Of a stretch of 64,000 bases of DNA, positions 55,321-64,000 are shown one piece after another (position 1 is the stretch's first letter; the number at the start of each line of letters is the position of its first letter). The notes below the pieces were generated by a model. It was not told the DNA's origin. It did not search any database and was given only the letters and a program-made list of their open reading frames with translations. Source of the stretch: Zygaena filipendulae (lineage: Eukaryota; Arthropoda; Insecta; Lepidoptera; Zygaenidae); assembly GCA_907165275.2 (NCBI GenBank), contig OU015652.1, forward strand, positions 13,717,001-13,781,000, given 5' to 3'. Made by a program: the position numbers and the translations under genes.

Positions 55321-56280
55321 CTTAACATTTATATGTATACCTAACATATTTTAATTTGAATATTTCCTCTTACAATCAGAGATAGATATACAATAATTAC
55401 CAATCATTCTGAAATGGGTCCCTTATTCACTGTGACCAACAACATTCCTTGCCCATAACGCGCGTCCCAGAAACGCAATCCCAAATGTTCCAGATGCCAA
55501 AATATTGGAAATTATTATTCTGTATGCCATAAGAAACGTTGTAAATGTATTTTTTTAAGTGAAACTTCTTTGATTACGAGGGAGAGACAACTTTTGTAAC
55601 GCGTTACCTTAACGCGCCGTGTTACGGTTACAGTGTATAAGGGCCCTGGTTGCTACAAAAACCTATTTACTACGTTGGGCGAGTCCTTAGTCCTCACAGA
55701 TATCTTCAAAGCGTTGAATGACCATTCAATTTATCACCTTGAACATCCCAATATCTACACCTCGGACCACTTTTTTCTCGATTTTCTTAACAATTTCATT
55801 ACCAGGAATCTTATAAAGACCCCCCAATAACATCGGCGTGTACAAACAAACAAAAATACAGATTCACTAGAAGCAATTCAATCGTGCCGCTTGCTCACCC
55901 GCTGATAGAGGCGGCTGGAAGATTACACAAATAAATGTGTCTTTTAGGTTAAAACTTCAGGAATAGAGAAAATACCACTCCGTTTATATAGAGTAAAGTA
56001 TTTCTGTCCAGATCATAATGGCATGGACAATTATTAATTTAAGCAAAAATAAACTTATAATATTACTAAATAAGGATCGAAATAAAACATCTTCGTAAAA
56101 GAAAATCTGCAGTAAAAAGGTGTAAAACTACCAACGCAAAGAACCACCAACGTAGATCACTATAAAATAAAGGTTGCAGTCAAAATAGACCTACTGGTTA
56201 GTGTTATTAAGAGTGAAAATATGTCAAGGTAACGGCACGAGTAGTTGACCGGTCGGCTTCGGAAAGGTGCGCAAAGTATC
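55321..56280. other. Intergenic; one unexplained open frame
   Basis: 55633-55830 is open for 65 codons (including LGESLVLTDIFKALNDHS) and less AT-biased than its flanks. I recognise no family and see no splice sites. It may be a transposon fragment. Confidence 0.3.
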
Positions 56281-56432
56281 AATCGTATGATGACATCTCG
56301 TGATATATGGCGGTATTCGCCAAGGGATAACACTGAGCATTCGATAAAGTTTACCTTTAAGAAAAAAAGTTGCCGCCCAATGCGGAGACAGCAATTATTT
56401 TAGTCAAAATATTTCACTTTAGTGCTGCAGAA

Positions 56433-56963
56433 ATGAAGAAAACAATAATTATAATAGGTAAGTAAAATAATATTAATTTTAATATAAAATAAATACCTAA
56501 ACAAAAAGCTTTAAAAGAGATATATGTATGAACAATAATAATAAAATTTATGATGGTCGTTACCTTTCTATAAGTTATGTTTGCGTACACATTCCTGGCC
56601 GCAGCCAATGAAGTGAGTCATAAAGATACCGCCTTTTAAAAATTTAGGCACTGTCAATTATTGACACTTTTACCCTAGCTAGGGTGTTTTTACTACGAAT
56701 TGGAGAACTTCAATTGAATCAGTATCAAACCAAGATGGATGTGTTATTTAGAAAGCATTTTAAAGCTATAATTTATAAATATTTTATGATTCAATGATTT
56801 AACTAATAAAGTGATACTTATTCTCATAAAATGCTTGTAAAAATATACACACCTAAGTGGAAATAGGTTTTCAGATAAAAGACTTTTATCACCTTTGTAG
56901 ATGAATCTGAGAATATCATGCAAGAATGGGGACCTGCGAGTTTGGTGTAGGTTTAAGGGGTAG
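56433..56963 (+). CDS. Candidate small secreted peptide gene
   Basis: Exon 1 (56433-56457) encodes MKKTIIII and ends ATAG|gtaagt. Exon 2 (56575-56612) follows tttctataag| and adds VMFAYTFLAAANE before GAA|gtgagt. Phases agree, and together they give a textbook signal peptide: two Lys, a 13-residue hydrophobic core and an Ala-Ala-Ala cleavage site. The next phase-0 acceptor (cacctttgtag| at 56900) opens 20 codons (MNLRISCKNGDLRVWCRFKG) ending TAG at 56961-56963, for 41 residues in total. That exon would give a mature peptide of about 22 residues with two cysteines, net basic charge and a terminal Gly suited to amidation, resembling an insect defence or signalling peptide. I do not recognise it. 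The third exon is less certain: no AATAAA follows and other exons are possible. Confidence 0.45.
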
Positions 56964-57128
56964 TTCCCAAATGCGCATCAACCCTTTATTTCCATTGCTC
57001 TCCTCTCCCAGCTTAAATTATCAAGGTATGATCCTGTAACATTCTGCAAAGATAACAAGTCGCGATAGAGACACCAACGTTGTGTTGATTTATCTTATTC
57101 ACCTAATGAAATCGGCAAGATCTATTTT
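56964..57128. other. Short intergenic stretch
   Basis: No poly(A) signal or repeat is recognised between the candidate peptide gene and the LINE tail. Confidence 0.4.
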
Positions 57129-57190
57129 TTTTTTTTTTTTATTTATTAATTCAGACACAAAACAAGTTACAGTCACTTAGATAATTAATT
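57129..57190 (-). repeat. LINE 3' end with poly(T)/TTTA tail, minus strand
   Basis: A run of T then ATTTATTAATTCAGACAC and AAAACAAGTTACAGTC, related to 29437-29470. Confidence 0.55.
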
Positions 57191-58069
57191 ATAAAGTAAA
57201 TTTGTATTTGTATTCTGTCGACTAACCTAAACACCAACCGCATAGGTATATCTATATTTTTCTATCAACCGGTTAGTTAGAATATAGCAACGTGACGCCA
57301 TTTTCTTTGACCGATCAACAAATAATAATAACGTAACGTATTTATTTTTTTCTCAAGTCGTCCGTTATAACTGGTTGACGTTTTGAATCAGCTGTGAGGC
57401 CACACCTAAAGGTACCTAGCCGGCGCGGCGTGCTCCGTCAGGTGGAGCTTGCAACCTGTCGCTAAACTAATGATAATTGAGATCGAAATTAGCACTTTAG
57501 GTAAAGAATGTCTTATGGAAACTTTCTATTACTATGGGCAGATTTTACAATACTCACATATAGGTCTAGGTACCAAAGGGCTAACGTGAGATTTTTGTAA
57601 TGGTTAACGGGCTAGGCACTTGACCACAGCTCACCTGATATTAATGACAGTGTGTTCGAAGATTGTAAACGTAATGATTATGTTAAAAATAAAAAAAAAA
57701 AAAAAAAAAGGTATTGATTAGTTCTTAAACCGAATAAAATCACCTTGCGGCTTCCTCACCAGACCGACTGCAAATGGCGGTCTAATGTCATATTTTGCCG
57801 ACTTCAATGATGCCTCAGCGTTATTAAGGCTTGGTTTAATTACACGCAATTTCTTTAGAAAGAAAGAAAGAAAGAAATTTAGAGAAATTAACACGAAAAT
57901 GACCATCATAAAATCATCAAGTTTTCTCCAAATAAACAATCGGCTATTCGATAAATCTAAATTAAATAATAATAGATAAAATCTAAATTATCATAGACTT
58001 GTTTATAGTATAATATAATATAGTAACTAGGTAATATTTTTAAAGACTTAATAATATCTTCTATACTAT
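57191..58069. other. Intergenic with low-complexity tracts
   Basis: Poly(A) at 57690-57710 and a GAAA tract at 57858-57877. The block 57718-57800 (ACCTTGCGGCTTCCTCACC) may be an old dispersed repeat. No gene support. Confidence 0.35.
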
Positions 58070-58365
58070 AATAAAAGAGAAGAATACGCGATTCTGTACA
58101 TTGAATATTTTTACCTAAAATTGAGAGGGGTGATAAAAAAAGAGTAACCAAGCATAAAAAAAAGTTTTTAAAATTCTTTTCTATCTGTCTGTCTGTTCGC
58201 GATAATCTCCGAATCCACTTTTCGTGCGGTTTTCACAGGTAGATTAAGCTTAGCCTGGAGCTACATAATATAGGCTTTGTTTCATTGAAATCGGATGTCG
58301 GGAAAAAAAGTTGTTGTATAAAAACCTTTCGCGCGGGTGAAACCGCAGGGCACAGCTAGTCTTAT
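58070..58365 (-). repeat. Head repeat, body 7
   Basis: TATAATAAAAGAGAAGAATACG, TATCTGTCTGTCTGTTCGCG, CACTTTTCGTGCGGTTTTC and GGGTGAAACCGCAGGGCAC followed by AGCTAG. Confidence 0.75.
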
Positions 58366-58821
58366 AATATATTTGGTGAACAAAGTTTGGAGGTGTAAAA
58401 GGTCGTTTGTATCCTTTGGAATGTGGCTCAGCATGACGGACAATGTCTATATTGGAGAAAAAATGTCAGAGGTTCTTGATCGCATTACTGGCGGTGTATT
58501 CGACCATAGAATAAATTGGATCTCGCACTTAACCACACACCAGATAATCTTAGTCTTTCTTGTTAATAATTTAATATGTAAAGTACAAAAAAAAAAAACT
58601 TTGGTGTATCTTTTACCTCTGTCACACCACGCTTGTTACGCTCGCTCAGCTCGCGCGCTATGATCGCTGTTGATACTTCAAGGTAAACCTTACCTAGCAG
58701 GTCGGAGAGCGAGTAAGGTTTTTTATCTAAAGTTAAATATATATTTTCCGAATTAAGTTTATAGTTAAATACAATTTCAAAAATGTGTTTTTAAAAATAA
58801 GCCTAATTGAGGATCATACTA
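58366..58821. other. Intergenic; unsupported open frame
   Basis: A frame across 58337-58663 starts inside the head repeat and has no recognisable family. Confidence 0.35.
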
Positions 58822-59003
58822 ATATTATAAATGTGAAAGTGTGGATGTTTGTTACTCAATCACGAACGACTGAACGGATTTGGATGAAATTTGACATGCA
58901 CGTTTTCAGGGGTACAGAGAAGGACATAAGGTACTTTTATCCCGGAATTCTCGCGGGAACTCCGAAATTACCGCGGGTGAAACCGCGAGGCACAGCTAGT
59001 ATT
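58822..59003 (-). repeat. Head repeat, body 2
   Basis: ACTAATATTATAAATGTG, ACTGAACGGATTTGGATG, TTTGACATGCACGTTTTC, AATTCTCGCGGGAACTCC and GAAACCGCGAGGCACAGC. Confidence 0.9.
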
Positions 59004-59339
59004 TTTTATTAAATTAAGTCATACTATTTTAATAATAAATTCAGTCAAATTACAAGAGATATTTTATAAAAACGTTTGAATGAATTACATTAACGAGAGT
59101 AACCAACAAAGCTCGACCGTTTAATCTCAGTCCCGTGACAATACCTACAGTAACTGACATTTTCTAATTGACGGAGGTCGAACTAGAGGCAGGGCGCGTC
59201 GCAATGAAATGCTTTTAAACTTTAAACTCCCTTCCGATGGACCACCCTCGGTTACACAAACAACACTTAATTGGACCAGAGATTAGGACGAGATAAAATT
59301 CTACGTCAACAATTATTATTTTCGATGTTTTTTTTTTTT
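59004..59339. other. Intergenic, nothing assigned
   Basis: No supported features. Confidence 0.4.
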
Positions 59340-59430
59340 ATATTCTATTTGAATGAAATGAAATGAAATGAAAAACACTTTATTGAACACCACAAACAGT
59401 CCTCTTTTTTGTTAATTATATTTTGATTAT
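59340..59430 (-). repeat. LINE 3' end with ATTTC tail, minus strand
   Basis: GAATGAAATGAAATGAAATG, AAAAACACTTTATTGAAC and ACCACAAACAGTCC: on the minus strand GTTCAATAAAGTG carries the poly(A) signal and is followed by an ATTTC microsatellite. Confidence 0.65.
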
Positions 59431-59751
59431 CCACAAACGGTGCCAAAAAAGGTTTAGACATCGATCGAATACCTATACAAAAAAAAAAAAAAAAAAATAA
59501 CATCAAAACTAAAATAAACGAAATAGAACCAATAACAGATGCAAATGAAGTCACTCAGTATTTACTGAAACATATTGACAAAGCTCATAATGCTAAACTT
59601 GTCTTTGCTCTATTATTTTTCGATATGGACTGCAATAATATTTGTATAGGGATGGTTTCCTTATTCGATGGACCATATTCGCGTGGCTTCAACCCTTAAA
59701 GTAGCCGCCCTTTCTGACCCGTTTCAAATTTCCACCCTGTAGATCCTACTA
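59431..59751. other. Intergenic, nothing assigned
   Basis: A poly(A) run lies at 59480-59496. No other features. Confidence 0.4.
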
Positions 59752-59973
59752 ATCCTACTAATATTATAAACGCGAAAGTTTGTAAGAATACAGTATGGAT
59801 GGATGGATGGATGTATGTTTGTTACTCTTTCACGCAAAAACTACTGGATGGATTTAAATGAAACTTTACAATAATATAGCTTATACATCATATTAAGACA
59901 TAGGGTACTTTTATCCCGGAATTCCCGCGGGAACTGAAATTAACGCTGGTGAAACTGCGGGGCACAACTAGTT
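59752..59973 (-). repeat. Head repeat, body 1
   Basis: TCCTACTAATATTATAAACG, four GGAT units, AATATAGCTTATACATC, AATTCCCGCGGGAACTG and GGGGCACAACTAG. Confidence 0.9.
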
Positions 59974-60071
59974 AATAATAATTACCTAACCTAATAATAA
60001 AATTGATAAGTAATCTTCCTAATAATAAAAATAACTAAAGTTATCTGACCAATTACAAACTGGATCAATAT

Positions 60072-60380
60072 AGGCTACTTGACTAATTTTTTTTTTAGTC
60101 CGTCGTGTAGATTAATAACAAATATTGGACACGTATTTTTTCTTTTTTTACATAATCAAAAAATAACGGCGATACATTGAGTTGAAATTTCGCGTGACAT
60201 CACAAGCCGGTGCAGTTTGTACGGGGCTTTACCGAAATGACGTCACGAGTCCCCCACCCTAAACTTTAATGCGCTTTATCTATGTTTATTTTCATTTATT
60301 TGAAAAACCAAAAAATATGATGTTGCCATTTATTTTTTAATTTCTAACTAACCGACTAATTAGAATTTTGATATTCATAC
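60072..60380 (-). mobile_element. MITE-C copy 4
   Basis: GGCTACTTGACTAATTTTT and AGTCCGTCG at the left; ACTAATTAGAATTTTGATA then TTCATAC at the right. One CRE octamer is intact (60239-60246) and the other has become TGACATCA (60195-60202). The uninterrupted GGCTACTTGACTAA end shows the empty site for the 34-bp hairpin. Confidence 0.85.
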
Positions 60381-60893
60381 GAACTGGACTATTAGCGCAT
60401 TGGACGTATTGCGCCTTAACGTTTATTTATTTATTTACTGTCGGACAACAAAGGATCCATTTTATTGTCAGTACAAACTTAAAAACTATGTTAGTACTTA
60501 ATTCACAGGCCCTAGTTCTATTTTATGGTATTAAATCCGCGCACTGCGCTGTAATATCTCCCGCACGCGATCGCTAACGTTATGTTTAACTGTTAGTTAA
60601 TTTTTTCATAACTCCGTTACCGCGTGCCAATGGTTTAATTGCGTTGCGAGCTTTCGCTGTGCGACTGCGCCTTTGTTACGGTTAGGAAAGGTTTTATGGG
60701 CGATAATTCACCTTTAGGTCACCTCGCGTCGAAGCCGTGAAAATAGACTTCAATATTTTCATTGATTTATAAGCGTGACGTGTATGTGGGTAACAGTATG
60801 ACGTCATCAAACAATGCAAACTATTTCGTCGAGATATTTTACACATGTTTGAATGAACGGATGGTGTTTATCAAGCGACTAATGCAAAGCCGG
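60381..60893. other. Intergenic, nothing firmly assigned
   Basis: TTTATTTATTTATTTACTG at 60420 may be another LINE tail. GC-richer sequence at 60530-60720 has no coding support. Confidence 0.4.
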
Positions 60894-61076
60894 GTTAGCC
60901 AAGTTGACATTCTACAATCGTTAACGCATAGAAAACATAAGTAACGAACCGTCATGTCACTTGGTCAGCCAATCAAAACTCTAGTTTTCAAGTGGTCACG
61001 TAAAGCTAGAGTTTTGATTGGCTGACCGTTTTCTATTCTAGTTTTCTATGCTATTGTAGATTGTCAACTTGGCTAA
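60894..61076. mobile_element. Foldback element, 183 bp
   Basis: Arms of about 80-90 bp: GTTAGCCAAGTTGACA, CAATCAAAACTCTAG and the inverse CTAGAGTTTTGATTGG, TGTCAACTTGGCTAA, around a loop near 60984-61004 (TTTTCAAGTGGTCACG). It is non-coding. The left arm carries an extra insertion. Confidence 0.8.
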
Positions 61077-61791
61077 GGGGGCAGGTGGCTGCAATGGGTA
61101 TAGGTAGAGAGCTACAATCGCATCGCTTTGGATCCAATAAATTTATGCGGTTATAATACCTGAAATCTTCAATTTCACTGAATTAAACTTTTAGTATGTT
61201 TTTTTGGCCACATAACATTTAACACTGTCGCTAACAACGATAGGTAGGTACTTATTTAATTTTTGAATGATTCGCGATAAATATGTAATGCTTAGTTACT
61301 AAAATGGTTTCACAATTCAAACTCCACTGGACCCAAGATTTGACAATCTCCGAATATTTACCGCATTGTAAAATGCGCGTGCGCATCTGCCGAGCCCTAT
61401 TTATTGTTATACGAACAGCTGATACGCATAAGATTGGCATTCAAAAAAAAATCTTTACAATAGGTAGGTATATAAACCCATGTTAGTATAATAATTGAGA
61501 AATGAAAGATATTATGTTAGCAAAACCAAGATTTATAGGTGTCTCTATCCACATTTTCATACTAAGTACCAACATTCTTTTAGTTTTGGACCCATAATGC
61601 AAACAACCCAAAATTGTTCATAAAACTTGAAATTCTATTGGGTACCGAAAATGTACGAACAAAAAATTAAGAATCTGTATAATATGGCAGTTATTGTTTC
61701 CAGTGGTGGAGCATCAGATATTCTCAGAGTTTCCGGTTTGATTTCTTTAGAAGTTTTGATGGGTACTAAGGTACATGAAATGTTACTAATG
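61077..61791. other. Intergenic; unexplained open frame
   Basis: 61627-61839 stays open for 70 codons (including YNMAVIVSSGGASDILRVSG) and then runs into MITE-C. The family is not recognised and it may be chance. Confidence 0.3.
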
Positions 61792-62089
61792 GGCATGTCG
61801 ACTAATTTTTATTTTTTAGTCCGTCTTGTAGATTATTAAAAAATATTGGACACGTATTTTTTATTTTTTTAAAAATAACGGCGATATATTGAGTTGAAAT
61901 TTCGCGTGACGTCACTATTCTGACAGTTTGTATGGCGGTTATAGCGGTTAGTGACGTCACGACCCCCTCACCCTAAAATTTAATGCGTTTTATATCTGTA
62001 TATTTTAATTTATTTGAAAAAGCAAAAAATACGTGTCTATTGTTTTTTTATTTTCTAACTGACGGACTAATTAGAATTTTGATTTTCAG
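61792..62089 (-). mobile_element. MITE-C copy 5
   Basis: GGCATGTCGACTAATTTTT, AGTCCGTCTTGTAG at the left; CTGACGGACTAATTAGAATT at the right. TGACGTCA at 61907-61914 and 61952-61959. Confidence 0.9.
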
Positions 62090-62261
62090 AAGTAGTCCAC
62101 ATCCCCATTTGGTATTGTTGATACTTACACAAAAAGATTTGAATCGATTCCGAATTCACCTGATATCAATTGGTGGATACCTAATATATAATTGGTAAAG
62201 CTGATGAATAAATAATGGAACTATGGCAGATGCTACCTTTAGTAGGTATTTTAGTACAGAC

Positions 62262-62325
62262 TAGTTGTGCCCCACCTTTTCACCCGCGTTAGTTTTGGAA
62301 TTCCCGCAGGAACTCTGATTAAAAT
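62262..62325 (+). repeat. Head repeat fragment
   Basis: CTAGTTGTGCCCCACC, TTTTCACCCGCGTTAG and ATTCCCGCAGGAACTC, then truncated. Confidence 0.65.
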
Positions 62326-64000
62326 ATAAGCCTAAGTAGTAAGTATGTTACTCTTGATAACTGTTTAATTTTTCCTTCGTCGTTCTAATGTTATATCATA
62401 TTTTAATTTTAAATAAATACAAAAGCGTGACCGGTGTCAACGGATTCCACACATCTACCATTAAAAAGAAAAATATGAAAAAGTTAATCACGGCGCCATT
62501 ACTTGTCGATGGATGTCTCTAGAGATGTGGAATTATCTCGATTATGATTACGTCTCGGCTGTCAAACGAATTAGTCGACTAATGCCGGACCGCGTTGTCA
62601 GAGTGCGTAATTAGTCAGCTTAACAGACGCGTAATAAATGTTCCATAATACGAGTACATTAAGATTTGTGGTGTGGGTATTATATTGTATACGCACCAAA
62701 TATATGCGAAGTTTCGGGATTCCAAGCTGAGAGATGACAAAAGGGCACAAGGAATGTTAAGACAATCAAAATGACTGCTATAGTGGTATCTTCATTAACA
62801 TAGCTAGTTTAAGTACCTACTTATATTATTTACATATAGGCCATGGAGTATACCTAATATTGTCCCCATAATGAGCATTGATAAAAATTGACGCGGCTGT
62901 CATTTGTGAGGTGCCTTATTTACTATTTGCTTACCTTTATTGTTTGTTTTTGCATTAATGTTCATATTGTTCATGTTTCTTATTGAAAATAATAATTTTC
63001 CCTTGTTCCTCTTTGTCCCATTTAAACGTCATATTAAAATGTAAAAGCTTAAATCAGGTAGCTCGTCTAGCCATAACAACTTAAAACACACATTAAGCTT
63101 ATCACAAATTAAAGTTGAATACTTATGAGCTGTCAAAGGTAAGTACCATCAACTACTGACAGCCCTAATAAATGTGTCATTGGCTTTATTTCTCTTTTTT
63201 CTAATTTCTCTCGACAATGTCACTTCACTATTCAATGATTTAAGCGTTCTCTGCCCTTTCTTTGTTTAAATTTTTCAAATTAAGAACACTTTTGTGCCTA
63301 TGACGCAACGGATTTCGTGGTTTGAAAATAGAATGTGTTTATGAATTGCGGTGTCAGACCAAGGCGAGGAGAGGGGGGATACCATTACAAATCGTCATAA
63401 CGGTCGATAATGCGTTTCGGGAGTGACAGTTAATTTATGAAATCCTGCCGGAGCGCCATTTGGCGTTTTGTTTTTACTGTTCGCTCAGACAAGAATTTGT
63501 TTTCGTAATTTATTAGATAACTGCATTAACACATTGTACCATACCGTGTTGTTGAACTTCTATTCATTGAAAATAGATTTCTGTAGTAACAGACAGATCA
63601 GAATCATCCAGAGTTGTTACAAGGTTATCGACTTTAGACAGATCATTTTTCTTAAACAACTTCCAGTCCATCTACTTATTTAAAGAAGGATACCTAGTAC
63701 CTACTTCTACAGTCGACAGTATCTGCAACTTCAGAAAGTAGTTTAACGAATCATCAAGTATGTCAAATACGTTACAATAGGTGTGCCTAAATCGAACCTA
63801 TGAATTAAGTGGGTGTGTCAAGAGCCGTTGACTTCAAACTAAATTAAGCAATATGTTGAAATCACAAACAACCTGATCTTTGTGATTTGTCCGCGCACAT
63901 CTGAGGTGGTTGTCCTAGATGACGACATCAGGTAGAGACCTAAGAAGAGTTTGGTAAAAAAAAAACATTTTCTTTATGGTTTGGTGGATATTTGAGAATC
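62326..64000. other. Intergenic to window end, nothing assigned
   Basis: About 1.7 kb without a supported frame, splice site pair or recognised repeat. GC-richer patches at 62560-62630 and 63420-63470 are unexplained. The frame at 63468-63683 has no support. Confidence 0.4.

Noticed and set aside
61627..61839. 70-codon plus frame with SSGGASDILRVSG
   Set aside because: It runs into MITE-C, has no splice support and no known family.

Overview
The window looks like nuclear DNA of a moth or butterfly (Lepidoptera). The evidence is an AT-rich background, introns with GT-AG borders, dozens of short interspersed repeats with the head CTAGCTGTGCCCCGCGG and the tail TTATAATATTAGTAGGAT, LINE 3' ends that finish in microsatellites, many MITEs, one BEL/Pao retrotransposon and one Tc1 transposon. 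No tRNA, rRNA or CRISPR locus is visible. Assignments come from reading the sequence and recalled family knowledge; no search was run.

Genes. Two ordinary genes lie in tandem on the + strand at the left. First is the 3' end of RWDD4 (exons 201-384 and 828-998). Next is a complete three-exon CYB5D1, an axonemal cytochrome-b5-domain protein (3846-5340), which carries an unexpected cysteine-rich segment where the b5 haem loop should be. Further right there are only short, splice-supported candidates: a 27-residue peptide gene with its own poly(A) signal (9898-10095), a first exon at 31529-31563 whose phase fits an exon at 38365-38416, and a small secreted-peptide gene with an N-terminal signal sequence (56433-56963).

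Mobile DNA. The centre-left is an intact BEL/Pao element (14055-20929) with two 531-bp LTRs that read identical, a 5-bp target duplication GCTTA and one open 1774-residue gag-pol frame. It is a very recent insertion inside an older repeat cluster. At 51093-52663 sits a Tc1 element with about 118-bp terminal repeats; its transposase is open except for one TGA. The rest is mainly intergenic or intronic DNA packed with repeats. I use these labels. 'Head repeat' means the CCGCGG-headed retroposon, with bodies 1 (ATCC tail), 2 (AAACATCC tail), 3 (CAAA tail), 4, 5, 6 and 7. 'MITE-A' has ends ATACAACGTGTTAAT; 'MITE-B' has ends GGCCGCACTCAGAG; 'MITE-C' has AGTCCGTC subterminal ends and paired TGACGTCA sites (five copies); 'MITE-D', 'MITE-E' and 'MITE-F' are single copies.

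Most unusual signal. Two near-identical 30- and 34-bp perfect hairpins (3562-3591 and 26892-26925) are each flanked by an 8-bp duplication. The second interrupts a MITE-C copy whose relatives show the uninterrupted sequence. It therefore behaves as an extremely short mobile element made of little more than its two inverted ends.
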